From: Streptomyces olivoverticillatus
GTDB lineage: Bacteria > Actinomycetota > Actinomycetes > Streptomycetales > Streptomycetaceae
Assembly: GCF_014203555.1 (NCBI RefSeq)
Contig: NZ_JACHJH010000009.1
Span: 62,001 to 126,000 of the forward strand
Direction of reading: 5' to 3'
DNA length: 64,000 nt
The translations under genes were made by a program, and so were the position numbers. Below the pieces are notes generated by a model, which was not told where the DNA came from, searched no databases, and worked only from the letters and a program-made list of their open reading frames with translations. Positions 26,169-34,389 of the stretch are shown in pieces; positions within the stretch are counted from its first letter, which is position 1; each line of letters starts with the position of its first letter.

Positions 26169-27775
26169 GCGGGGTGCACCAGGGGCCGGCGGTCGCCCTG
26201 TTCAGCATCTTCGTCGTGGTCACCCTGGCCATCACGGCCTGGTTCGGGCGGCAACGACGCGGTTCCACCGAGGACTTCTATGCGGGCGGGCGGCTGTTCT
26301 CCCCTTTGGAGAATGGTTTTGCCATCGCGGGCGACTACATGTCCGCCGCCTCCTTCCTCGGCATCTCCGGCCTCATCGCCCTCTACGGCTACGACGGCAT
26401 GCTCTACTCCGTGGGCTTCCTCGTCGCCTGGCTCGTCGTGCTGTTCCTGGTGGCCGAACTCGTGCGCAACTGCGGCCGGTTCACGCTCGCCGATGTGCTC
26501 GTGGCGCGGCTGCGTGAGCGGCCCGTGCGCAGGGCTGCGGGGATCTCCTCCGTCACCGTCTCCGTGCTCTACCTCGTTGCACAGATGGTGGGTGCCGGGA
26601 GCCTGGTCTCCCTGCTGCTCGGCGGTACGGACGGCCGGGCCCGGACCTGGACGGTGGTCGGTGTCGGGGCGCTGATGGTCGTCTACGTGAGCCTGGGCGG
26701 GATGCGCGCCACGACCTGGATCCAGATCGTCAAGGCCGTGCTGCTGATGGGCGGCACGACCGTGCTGGCCGCCCTCGTGCTGCTCCGCTTCCACGGTGAC
26801 GTCTCGCAGCTGCTCACCACGGCCGCCGACCACAGCGGCCACGGCCGCGCGTTCCTGGCACCCGGCCTGAAGTACGGCCGGGATCTGACGTCCCGGCTCG
26901 ACTTCCTCAGCCTGGCCCTCGCCCTGGTGCTGGGCACCGCGGGGCTTCCGCACATCCTTTCGCGCTTCTACACCGTGCCCACCGCCCGCGCCGCCCGCCG
27001 GTCGGTCATCTGGTCCATCGGACTCATCGGCGGCTTCTACCTGATGACCATCGTCCTGGGCTTCGGGGCCGCCGCGGTGCTGGGCAGCAGCGCCGTCCGG
27101 GCGGCAAACCCCGCCGGGAACACGGCCGTTCCCTTGCTGGCGCTCGAACTGGGCGGCGGCTCGGACTCCATGGGCGGAACGATCCTCTTCGCGGTGGTGG
27201 CCGCCGTCGCCTTCGCCACGATCCTCGCCGTCGTCGCCGGAGTCACCCTCGCCTCCTCCGCCTCGGTGGCCCACGATCTGTACGCCTCGCTGAGCCGTCG
27301 CCGGGCGGTGGGGCACCGCCGGAGCCGTCCGCGCAGTGAAGTGGCGGTCGCGCGCACCGCCGCCGCCTGCACCGGGGCGGTCGCCATCGGCCTGGGGCTG
27401 CTCGCGCAGAACCTCAACGTTGCCTTCCTGGTGGGGCTCGCCTTCGCCGTCGCCGCCTCGGCCAACCTCCCGGTCCTGCTCTACTCGCTCTTCTGGCCGC
27501 GCTTCACCACCCGCGGGGCCGTCTGGTCGGTCTACGGGGGCCTGGTGCCGGCGCTCGCGCTCGTCGTCTTCTCGCCGGTCGTCTCGGGCGCCCCGGACGC
27601 CGTCTTCCCCGGCCTCGACTTCCGGCTCTTCCCGCTGGACAACCCGGGCCTGGTCTCCGTGCCGCTCGGTTTCCTCGCCGGCTGGCTCGGCACCCTCACC
27701 TCGTCCGAGGCCCCCGACGCGGCCGGCCACGCCGAGGTGGAGGTCCGCTCGCTGACGGGCGCGGGAGCGGCCTGA
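26165..27775 (+). CDS. Sodium:solute symporter, cation acetate symporter (ActP/MctC) type
   Basis: A 536-residue sodium/solute symporter with about 13 hydrophobic helices. The family signature begins FGRQRRGSTEDFYAGGRLFSP and continues with GFAIAGDYMSAASFLGISGLIALYGYDG, a stretch typical of acetate/pyruvate transporters (ActP, MctC). GTAGLPHILSRFYTVP is a further signature. The likely substrates are acetate, propionate or pyruvate, taken up with sodium; this is a family inference. The gene overlaps the DUF485 gene by four bases (GTGA) and is probably co-translated with it. The two-component pair just upstream is on the same strand and may control the transport genes, though about 95 bases separate them. 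Confidence 0.87.
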   Translation: MSGVHQGPAVALFSIFVVVTLAITAWFGRQRRGSTEDFYAGGRLFSPLENGFAIAGDYMSAASFLGISGLIALYGYDGMLYSVGFLVAWLVVLFLVAELVRNCGRFTLADVLVARLRERPVRRAAGISSVTVSVLYLVAQMVGAGSLVSLLLGGTDGRARTWTVVGVGALMVVYVSLGGMRATTWIQIVKAVLLMGGTTVLAALVLLRFHGDVSQLLTTAADHSGHGRAFLAPGLKYGRDLTSRLDFLSLALALVLGTAGLPHILSRFYTVPTARAARRSVIWSIGLIGGFYLMTIVLGFGAAAVLGSSAVRAANPAGNTAVPLLALELGGGSDSMGGTILFAVVAAVAFATILAVVAGVTLASSASVAHDLYASLSRRRAVGHRRSRPRSEVAVARTAAACTGAVAIGLGLLAQNLNVAFLVGLAFAVAASANLPVLLYSLFWPRFTTRGAVWSVYGGLVPALALVVFSPVVSGAPDAVFPGLDFRLFPLDNPGLVSVPLGFLAGWLGTLTSSEAPDAAGHAEVEVRSLTGAGAA

Positions 27776-27826
27776 CTCCGGCCCGGCTCCGGTCTGGATC
27801 CGGCCTGATCCCCCTGCGGATCCGGT

Positions 27827-27870
27827 CTGAATCCGTCCTGAATCCGGCCTGAATCCGGCCTGAATTCGCC
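27827..27870. repeat. Tandem repeats of period 11 between convergent genes
   Basis: Four head-to-tail copies of an 11-base unit close to CTGAATCCGGC (last copy diverged), with related partial units from about 27794. They lie between the symporter stop and the 3' end of the convergent regulator gene. No hairpin terminator is obvious in this gap. Confidence 0.7.
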
Positions 27871-27884
27871 CCGGGTCCGGCCGT

Positions 27885-28568
27885 TCAGGAGGCGCCCGTC
27901 GCCCAGACGTACCGGTGCTCCGGCCGGCCCGTCTCCCCGTACTTCAAGGTCAGGCTCAGCCGCCCCGACTCCTCCAGCCGTTTGAGGTAGCGCTGGGCGG
28001 TGGAGCGGCTCAGCCCCGAGCGCTGCGCCACCTCGTGCGCCGACAGCGGCCGGGCCGCCCCCAGCAGCACCCGGCGGATGAGCTCCGTGGTCGGCGCGGA
28101 GTGGCCCTTGGGCAGGGGAGCGGTCGTGGTGGCCGTGCGCAGGGTGCCGAAGATCCGGTCCACCTCTTCCTGTTCCGCCTGCTCGGCCCCGTCGAGGGTG
28201 CGGCGCAGCTGCGCGTACGCCTCCAGCTTCACCCGCAGCCCCGGGAACGAGAACGGCTTGACCAGGTACTGCAGCGCCCCGTACCGCATCGCCGTCTGCA
28301 CGGTGGCGATGTCGCGGGCGGCGGTGACCATGATGACGTCCGTGTGGTGGCCGAGCTCGCGGATGCGGCGGACGAGCGACAGGCCGGTCTCGTCCGGCAA
28401 GTACTGGTCGAGCAGGACCAGGTCGGTGCCGCCGCCCTCCAGTACTGCCAGTGCCTGGGCCGCGTTGTGGGCCTTGGCGCGTACGCGGAAGCCCGGGACC
28501 CGGGCGACGTACGCGGCGTTGATCTCGGCGACGCGGAAGTCGTCGTCCACGACCAGGACTTCGATCAT
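27885..28568 (-). CDS. Response regulator of the CitB/DcuR family
   Basis: A 227-residue regulator. The receiver domain (MIEVLVVDDDFRVAEIN) has its aspartate at Asp54 (LVLLDQYLP) and the lysine in YLVKPFSF. The C-terminal helix-turn-helix is LSAHEVAQRSGLSRSTAQRYLKRLEESG. This is the CitB/DctR/DcuR layout, whose members usually control uptake or metabolism of di- and tricarboxylates. It is 37 bases downstream of the sensor kinase gene on the same strand. The pair is divergent from an ABC importer, which is the obvious candidate target. Confidence 0.88.
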   Translation of the reverse strand: MIEVLVVDDDFRVAEINAAYVARVPGFRVRAKAHNAAQALAVLEGGGTDLVLLDQYLPDETGLSLVRRIRELGHHTDVIMVTAARDIATVQTAMRYGALQYLVKPFSFPGLRVKLEAYAQLRRTLDGAEQAEQEEVDRIFGTLRTATTTAPLPKGHSAPTTELIRRVLLGAARPLSAHEVAQRSGLSRSTAQRYLKRLEESGRLSLTLKYGETGRPEHRYVWATGAS

Positions 28569-28605
28569 GGTCTGCCTCCGTTCACCTGTCTGCTCCCGGC
28601 ATCGT

Positions 28606-30222
28606 TCACCCCTGTCTTCCGCTCACTCTTTCGAGTGTTCGTAGCGCCTCCGGCAATTCGACCGTGAACATCGCGCCACCTCCTTTTCGTTCGCCCGCGC
28701 GTGCCGTGCCGCCGTACCGCTCGGCGAGCCGCCGCACCAGCGGAAGGCCGAGCCCGCGGGGGCGGTGTGCGGTGGGCTCCTTGGTGGACCAGCCGTCACC
28801 GAACACCAGCTCGTGTGCCCCCGCGGGGACCCCCGGCCCGTTGTCCGAGACCCGCACCACCACCGTGGCACCCTCCGTCCGCAGGTCGACCTCGACAAAA
28901 CGCTCCGCACGCGCAGCGCGCCCGACGGCCTCCACCGCGTTGTCCACGAGGTTGCCGAGCACCGTGACCAGATCGCGCGGGTCCACCACCTGCCCGGGCA
29001 GATGTGTCCGTCCGCTGACCCGCAGCGCCACCCCGCGTTCGGCCGCGACCGCGCTCTTGCCGACCAGCAGGGCGCTGACCAGCGGCTCGTGCACCCGGTC
29101 GGTGACCTCCTCGGCCGTGGCCCGGCGCGCGCCGGTGACCTCGGCGACGAACTCGGCGGCCTCGTCGTACAGTTCCAGCTCCAGCAGCCCGACGACGGTG
29201 TGCATCCGGTTGGCGTGCTCGTGGTCCTGGGCGCGCAGCGCCTCCGTCAGTCCCCGGGTGGCATCCAGCTCCCGGGCGAGCTGTTCCAGCTCGGTGCGGT
29301 CGCGCAAGGTCGCCACCGCGCCGCCGTCGGCCGTGTCCATCCGGTTGGCGACCAGCACCCGCGCGTCCCGCACGATGAGCAGGTCCTTGCCGCTCACCCG
29401 GCCCGCCAGGACGTCCATGGTCCGGCCGGGCGGCAGCACCGCCTCCAGGGGCCGGCCGGTGGCGTCCGGGCCGAGGCCCAGCAGCCGTTGCGCCTCGTCG
29501 TTGACCAGCCGTACGCGGCCGCGCCGGTCGAGCGCCACCACGCCCTCGCGGATGCCGTGCAGCATCGCCTCCCGCTCGTTGAGCAGGGCGGATATCTCGG
29601 ACAGTTCGATGCCGTGGGTGCGCTTGCGCAGTCGCCAGGAGACGGCGAACGCGGCCAGCGCGCCGACCGCGAGGGCCGCTCCGGCGTAGCGGAGGATGCC
29701 GGGCAGGGCATGCAGCAGCAGGCCGCGCACGTCCTCGTAGGCGATACCGACGGACACGGCGCCGACGATGGCGCCTTCGCCGTCGCGCAGCGGGACCTTG
29801 CCGCGGGCCGAGCGGCCGAGCGTGCCGTCCTCGATGCCGGTCCACTCGCGTCCGGCCAGGGCGGGGCCCGGGTCGGTGCTGACGTGCCGGCCGATCTCGG
29901 CGGGGTTGGTGTGGGAGTAGCGGATGCCCCGGGTGTCGGCCACCACCACGTAACTGGCGTCGGTGGCAAGGCGGATGCGCTCGGCCGCGGTCTGGACGGG
30001 GCCGTCGGGGTCGGGCGGGCCGGCCAGCACGTCGTGGGCGATGCCGGGCTGTGCGGCCGTGGCCTGGGCGATGGCCAGGGCGCGGCGCTCGGCCTGCTCG
30101 TCGAGTTGTGACCCCAGGGACGCCAGCAGAAGCCCGGCGGTCAGCGCGGTGACTCCGGTAGTGATCAACAGCTGGAACGACAGGACTTGGGCGAACACGC
30201 GCCGGGGCCACGGGGGGTGCAT
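28606..30222 (-). CDS. Sensor histidine kinase of the CitA/DcuS family
   Basis: A 538-residue membrane kinase. Transmembrane helix 1 is at about 9-35 (VLSFQLLITTGVTALTAGLL). An extracytoplasmic sensor domain of the CitA-PAS type follows, with ATDASYVVVADTRGIRYSHTNPAEIGRHVSTDPGPAL; its RYSHTNP segment is the usual ligand-binding region. Transmembrane helix 2 is near 180. A cytoplasmic PAS domain and a SPOB-type dimerisation helix come next, with the predicted phospho-histidine in QDHEHANRMHTVVGLLEL. The HATPase has NLVDNAVEAVG and VSDNGPGVP. The start has AGAGGGA upstream. Families of this type sense citrate, fumarate or related acids; the ligand here is unknown. Confidence 0.88.
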   Translation of the reverse strand: MHPPWPRRVFAQVLSFQLLITTGVTALTAGLLLASLGSQLDEQAERRALAIAQATAAQPGIAHDVLAGPPDPDGPVQTAAERIRLATDASYVVVADTRGIRYSHTNPAEIGRHVSTDPGPALAGREWTGIEDGTLGRSARGKVPLRDGEGAIVGAVSVGIAYEDVRGLLLHALPGILRYAGAALAVGALAAFAVSWRLRKRTHGIELSEISALLNEREAMLHGIREGVVALDRRGRVRLVNDEAQRLLGLGPDATGRPLEAVLPPGRTMDVLAGRVSGKDLLIVRDARVLVANRMDTADGGAVATLRDRTELEQLARELDATRGLTEALRAQDHEHANRMHTVVGLLELELYDEAAEFVAEVTGARRATAEEVTDRVHEPLVSALLVGKSAVAAERGVALRVSGRTHLPGQVVDPRDLVTVLGNLVDNAVEAVGRAARAERFVEVDLRTEGATVVVRVSDNGPGVPAGAHELVFGDGWSTKEPTAHRPRGLGLPLVRRLAERYGGTARAGERKGGGAMFTVELPEALRTLERVSGRQG

Positions 30223-30463
30223 AGGGGTCCCTCTGGTAGGGGTGTGTGAAGCGAACGTATCCGGACTGTGTCGCCTTGATCTCCCTTCGTGTCCGTTTCG
30301 TTGCGCTAGTGCGAGCAAAACGAGCAGAACAGGTTTCGTGCGCTCAAGTCGCACAGCGCTCACAAGGCTGCCCCTGTGTGCCAGGCCACACCTAGCCTCC
30401 CGAACCGGTCACCCCGCCGGATCGGCGCGGGACCGGGCAATGAACGGCAACGAAGGCGGACGG
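30223..30463. promoter_or_regulatory. Divergent promoter region between the CitA-like kinase and the ABC importer
   Basis: About 240 AT-enriched bases. GTTTCGTTGCGCT (30295-30307) and GTTTCGTGCGCT (30333-30344) are near-identical direct repeats 38 bases apart, with GCGAGCAAAACGAGC between them. Repeats of this type could be binding sites for the response regulator encoded alongside. Confidence 0.4.
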
Positions 30464-31324
30464 ATGAACAGCGACACCCCACGCCCCACCCCGGACGGCA
30501 CTCCGCCGGCCGGCGCCCCCGCGATCGAGCTGCGCGGGGCGAGCAAGGTCTTCCGCACGCCGTCGGGCGGGGAGCACACGGCCGTACGTGATCTTGATCT
30601 GGCCGTCGGCCAAGGCGAGTTCGTGGCGGTCGTGGGGCCCACCGGCTGTGGCAAGTCCACCACGCTCACCCTCGTCAGCGGCCTGGAGGAACCGACCGAG
30701 GGCGAGGTGCTGATCGGCGGCGAGCCGGTCACCGGCATCCGGCCCGAGGTCGGGTTCGTCTTCCAGCAGGACGCCGTCTTCCCCTGGCGGTCGGTGCTGT
30801 CCAACGTCATGGCCGGGCCGCGCTTTCGCGGCGTGCCCAAGGCGGAGGCCCGGGAGCGGGCGCGCGACTGGCTCGGCCGCGTGGGCCTGGCGGCCTTCGC
30901 AGACCGCTATCCGCACCAGCTCTCCGGCGGCCAGCGCAAGCGCGTGGCGCTCGCGCAGACCTTTGTGAACGAGCCGGAGATCCTGCTCATGGACGAGCCG
31001 TTCTCCGCACTCGACGTCCAGACCCGGGCGCTGATGTCGGACGAGCTGCTGGAGCTGTGGGGCGGTGCCCATGGGCGCGGCGCGTCCGTCGTCTTCGTCA
31101 CCCACGACCTGGAGGAGGCCATCGCGCTGGCCGACAAGGTGGTGGTGATGACCGCGGGCCCGGCCACGGTGAAGGAGGTCTTCGACGTCGCCCTGCCGCG
31201 GCCGCGCAAGGTCGAATCGGTGCGCCTGGAGCCGCAGTTCATCGAAATCTACCGCGAGATGTGGGCCTCTCTCGGTGAGGAAGTCCGTATCACCCGTGAG
31301 CGAGGTGCCTCCCGTGTCGCCTGA
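30464..31324 (+). CDS. ABC importer ATPase (SsuB/TauB/NrtD-like)
   Basis: A 286-residue ABC ATPase of the family that energises nitrate, taurine, alkanesulfonate, hydroxymethylpyrimidine and aromatic-acid importers. Motifs are intact: Walker A GPTGCGKST (58-66), Q-loop VGFVFQQDAVFPW, signature LSGGQRKRVALAQ, Walker B ILLMDEPFSALD and the switch histidine in VFVTHDLEEA. An ATG eight codons upstream is also possible; I chose the one preceded by AAGG. It is the first gene of an ATPase-permease-lipoprotein operon. Confidence 0.88.
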   Translation: MNSDTPRPTPDGTPPAGAPAIELRGASKVFRTPSGGEHTAVRDLDLAVGQGEFVAVVGPTGCGKSTTLTLVSGLEEPTEGEVLIGGEPVTGIRPEVGFVFQQDAVFPWRSVLSNVMAGPRFRGVPKAEARERARDWLGRVGLAAFADRYPHQLSGGQRKRVALAQTFVNEPEILLMDEPFSALDVQTRALMSDELLELWGGAHGRGASVVFVTHDLEEAIALADKVVVMTAGPATVKEVFDVALPRPRKVESVRLEPQFIEIYREMWASLGEEVRITRERGASRVA

Positions 31325-32183
31325 GTCCGTCACCGCCGCCGTCGTCACACGCAAGCGCACCGAGGGGCGCACCGAGGCCCGGGCGCGCGCTGCCCGACGG
31401 CGCAAGCTGGTGGTCCTGGGAGCCCGGACGCTGCTCCTTGTCGCCGTGCTGGTCGCCTGGGAGGTGCTCTCCAGGAACAAGGCCATCGACCCGTTCAACT
31501 TCTCGATGCCGTCGAAGATCTGGGACCAGCTCGTCCAGTGGACGGCCCACGGCACCGCTCACGGCTCGCTGGGCGAACAGATCGGATACACGCTCTACGA
31601 GGCCCTGCTCGGCTGGGTCATCGGGGTGACGGGCGGTGTGCTGCTGGGCATCGTCCTCGGCCGGGTCCGTTTCCTCGCCGATGTGCTCGGCCCGTTCATC
31701 AAGATCCTCAACGCGCTGCCGCGGATCGTGCTGGCGCCGATCTTCCTCATCCTGTTCGGCCTCGGGACGGTTTCCAAGGTCGCCTCGGCCGTGGTGCTGG
31801 TCTTCTTCCCCGTCTTCTTCAACGCCTTCCAGGGGGCGCGCGAGGTGGACCGCAACCTCGTGGCCAACGCCCGCATCCTGGGCGCGAGCGACCGCCGGGT
31901 GACGCTGCAGGTCGTCATCCCGTCGGCCACCTCCTGGATCTTCACCAGCCTGCACATCAGCTTCGGCTTCGCGCTCATCGGCGCGATCGTCGGCGAGTAC
32001 ATCGGGGCGGACAAGGGGATCGGGCTGCTCGTCATGGACGCGCAGAGCTCCTTCAACGCCGCGGGGGTGTTCGCGGCGATGGTCATCCTCGCCGTCGTCG
32101 CGCTCCTCGCGGAGGTGCTGCTGACCTTCGTGGAGAAGCGGCTCTTCCGCTGGAAGCCCGGCGGGCCGGGCGCAGAGCGCTGA
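31314..32183 (+). CDS. ABC importer permease (SsuC/TauC-like)
   Basis: A 289-residue inner-membrane permease of the BPD_transp_1 type with about six helices. The EAA loop is seen as EVDRNLVANARILGASDRRVTLQVVIPSATSW, which docks on the ATPase. The start overlaps the end of the ATPase gene; I favour the GTG with GAGGTG upstream, but GTGs at 31296 and 31275 are in frame. The N-terminal 40 residues are basic and hydrophilic. Together with its neighbours it forms a complete importer. Confidence 0.85.
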   Translation: MSPESVTAAVVTRKRTEGRTEARARAARRRKLVVLGARTLLLVAVLVAWEVLSRNKAIDPFNFSMPSKIWDQLVQWTAHGTAHGSLGEQIGYTLYEALLGWVIGVTGGVLLGIVLGRVRFLADVLGPFIKILNALPRIVLAPIFLILFGLGTVSKVASAVVLVFFPVFFNAFQGAREVDRNLVANARILGASDRRVTLQVVIPSATSWIFTSLHISFGFALIGAIVGEYIGADKGIGLLVMDAQSSFNAAGVFAAMVILAVVALLAEVLLTFVEKRLFRWKPGGPGAER

Positions 32184-32287
32184 CCTGCGCCTGTCGCCCC
32201 ACCCACCCCTGCCGCACCTGCCGCCTTCGCGGCCGAGGGCCCCCACCGGCCCGTACCCACCACCCCCCGATACGACCGTAAGGAACG

Positions 32288-33352
32288 ATGATGCGTGCAC
32301 CTGGCAAGTCCTCCAGAACCCTCGCCATGGCCACCGCCGGGATGCTGTGCCTGGTCCTCGCAGGCTGTGCGGACGAGTCGTCCGCGAGCTCGAGCTCGGG
32401 GGCCGATTCGCTCAAGGGCGACACAGTCAAGATCATGGTCGGCGGCCTGGACAAGGTCATCTACCTGCCCGCCGTGCTCACCCAGCAGCTCGGCTACTTC
32501 GAGCAGGAGGGCGTGACGGTCAAGCTGCTGACCGAGCCCGCGGGCGTACAGGCCACCACCGCGCTGATCTCCGGCGACGTCCAGGGCGTGGTGGGCTTCT
32601 ACGACCACACGCTCGACCTCCAGGTCAAGGGCAAGCAGGTGGAGTCGGTGGTCCAACTGGCCCAGACGCCGGGCGAGGTGGAGGTGGTCTCCAAGGAGGC
32701 CGCCTCCTCCCTCACCTCGCCCAAGGACTTCAAGGGCAAGAAGCTCGGGGTGACCGGACTGGGCTCCTCCACCGACTTCCTGACGAAGTACTTGGCGGTC
32801 AAGAACGGGGTACCGGTCAGCGACGTCACCCCGGTGGCCGTCGGCGCGGGGCAGACCTTCGTCACCGCGCTCCAGAAGGGCTCCATCGACGGCGGCATGA
32901 CCACCGACCCGACCGTGGCGCAGATCCTCGCCAAGGACTTGGGCAAGGTGCTCGTCGACATGCGCACCCCCGACGGCTCCAAGGCCGCGCTCGGCGGCCT
33001 CTACCCGTCCTCCAGCCTCTACATGAACACCAATTGGGTCAACAGCCACAAGGACACCGTCCAGAAGCTGGCCAACGCCATGGTCAAGACCCTCAAGTGG
33101 ATGTCGGAGCACTCGCCCGAGGAGATCGCGGCGGAGATGCCGGCCGACTACGCCAAGGGGGGCGGCAAGGAGCTCTACATCAAGTCGATCGAGAGCACGC
33201 TGCCGATGTTCACCAAGGACGGGGTGATGCCCGCCGACGGCCCCAGGACCGTCCACGACGTGCTCAAGTCCTTCAACCCCAACCTCAAGAGCGCCACGGT
33301 GGACCTGGAGAAGACCTACACCACGGAGTTCGTGAAGAAGACGGGGTCGTGA
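32288..33352 (+). CDS. ABC importer substrate-binding lipoprotein (NMT1/SsuA-like)
   Basis: A 354-residue lipoprotein. The signal peptide ends in a lipobox, VLAGC, with lipid attachment at Cys27. The mature protein is an NMT1/THI5-like or SsuA-like periplasmic-binding fold: TVKIMVGGLDKVIYLPAVL at the start, GYFEQEGVTVKLL, then DVQGVVGFYDHTLDL, FKGKKLGVTGLGSSTDFL and GSIDGGMTTDP. The DKVIYLPAVLTQQLGYFEQEG layout suits small organic ligands such as sulfonates, thiamine precursors or aromatic acids; the ligand cannot be read. RBS AAGGA precedes the two adjacent ATG codons. Confidence 0.87.
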   Translation: MMRAPGKSSRTLAMATAGMLCLVLAGCADESSASSSSGADSLKGDTVKIMVGGLDKVIYLPAVLTQQLGYFEQEGVTVKLLTEPAGVQATTALISGDVQGVVGFYDHTLDLQVKGKQVESVVQLAQTPGEVEVVSKEAASSLTSPKDFKGKKLGVTGLGSSTDFLTKYLAVKNGVPVSDVTPVAVGAGQTFVTALQKGSIDGGMTTDPTVAQILAKDLGKVLVDMRTPDGSKAALGGLYPSSSLYMNTNWVNSHKDTVQKLANAMVKTLKWMSEHSPEEIAAEMPADYAKGGGKELYIKSIESTLPMFTKDGVMPADGPRTVHDVLKSFNPNLKSATVDLEKTYTTEFVKKTGS

Positions 33353-33376
33353 GGACGGCGGGCTGACCCCCGCGGG

Positions 33377-33412
33377 CGCTCAGGCCGGGTCGATCGCTCA
33401 GGCCGGGACGAT
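33377..33412. repeat. 18-bp tandem duplication over the end of the ferredoxin-like gene
   Basis: Two adjacent copies of an 18-base unit differing at one position (CGCTCAGGCCGGGT/ACGAT). The second copy holds the last codons and stop of the minus-strand gene, so the first copy supplies a second in-frame stop just beyond it. Confidence 0.8.
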
Positions 33413-34303
33413 GGCGACGACGTCCATGCGGGCGGGCGTGCCGAGCGCCCGGCCGCAGCTCTCCGGGCGGGGCGGGGCGGCCGCGCCCTGTTCGACCTCC
33501 ACCCGCCAGGAGCGGCCGTCGTGGTGGGTGACGGTGACGCGCCAGCGGGGGGCCGCGCCTTCGGTCGCGGCGACGTCCAGGGCGTCCGCGTCCTCTTCGC
33601 CGGTCAGCGCCCGGACCGCCAGTTCGGCGGCCTGGGCGGGCCGCTCCCAGGCGGACCGGCCCCGGCATCCGGCGGTCGCCACCCGGCCCTCGCGGGCCGC
33701 GTGCAGCGCGTCCTTGACCGCGTGCGCGGTGGCCCGCCCGTAGGCGTAGCCGTACGGCAGGACGAACAGGGTCGGCGCGAAGCGGTGGCCGCCGATGTGG
33801 GTGACCTCCCAGACCTCGGTGCCGCCTGACGCCGCCAGCTCCGCGGCCAGCGGGCGGCCGAGCAGGGCGCAGCAGCGGTCGCGCTTGCCGTTGGTGCAGA
33901 CGAGGGCGAGCGGTTCGCCCTCGTAGGACTGCCACAGCCCGCCGTGCTCGCCCGCACCGAGCGCGGCGAAGTCCAGCTCGGCGAGGAGCGCTGCGGGGTC
34001 GGTGATCTCCGTGGTGCGGATCCAGGAGTGGCCGGGCGCGGTGTGGGCGGCGAAGACTCGCTGCGACGAGGGGCTGTGGCAGTCGGCATGCCGTCCGGGG
34101 CGCCGGATCAGCGCGACCCGTACGCCGGTGCCCTTGGCGGCGCGGTCCAGGGCCCGTCCGGTCTCGGAGTCGAGGTGGCTGGAAGTGAGCGCGTCGGCGC
34201 CCCACGGGCCGGCCTGCTCGATCAGCAGCCAGGTCCGCGCGGTCGCGGCGGTGCCGGCGAGGGGTTCGGCCAGAAGGCGGGAGGCGGTCGCGCACGTGCT
34301 CAC
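33398..34303 (-). CDS. Sucrase/ferredoxin-like (thioredoxin-fold) protein
   Basis: A 301-residue protein of the Suc_Fer-like family, which has a thioredoxin-like [2Fe-2S] ferredoxin fold. The GTG start gives VSTCATASRLLAEPLAG, and the family hallmarks follow: HSWIRTTEITDPAALLAELDF, then LALVCTNGKRDRCCALLGRPLAAELAA with the clustered cysteines, and THIGGHRFAPTLFVLPYGYAYGR. The cysteines in CTNGKRDRCC and a later ATAGCRGRS are the likely cluster ligands. Members are suspected electron carriers, some linked to iron acquisition. An iron-box-like sequence lies directly over the upstream side of the start codon, so the gene is probably repressed by an IdeR/DmdR-type regulator when iron is plentiful. 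Confidence 0.82.
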   Translation of the reverse strand: MSTCATASRLLAEPLAGTAATARTWLLIEQAGPWGADALTSSHLDSETGRALDRAAKGTGVRVALIRRPGRHADCHSPSSQRVFAAHTAPGHSWIRTTEITDPAALLAELDFAALGAGEHGGLWQSYEGEPLALVCTNGKRDRCCALLGRPLAAELAASGGTEVWEVTHIGGHRFAPTLFVLPYGYAYGRATAHAVKDALHAAREGRVATAGCRGRSAWERPAQAAELAVRALTGEEDADALDVAATEGAAPRWRVTVTHHDGRSWRVEVEQGAAAPPRPESCGRALGTPARMDVVAIVPA

Positions 34304-34322
34304 ATAGGTGAGCCTAACCTGG
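34304..34322. promoter_or_regulatory. Iron box (DmdR/IdeR-type operator)
   Basis: ATAGGTGAGCCTAACCTGG matches the 19-bp iron-box consensus TTAGGTTAGGCTAACCTAA at 14 of 19 positions by my count, including the AGG...CCTAACCT core. It abuts the GTG of the ferredoxin-like gene, which would block translation initiation or transcription when a DmdR-type repressor binds. Confidence 0.65.
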
Positions 34323-34389
34323 CTTAGGGTGTGCCGATACCGGGGACCTCCCCGACTTGTACGACGAATTGCCTTGTGACGCACGTGCC

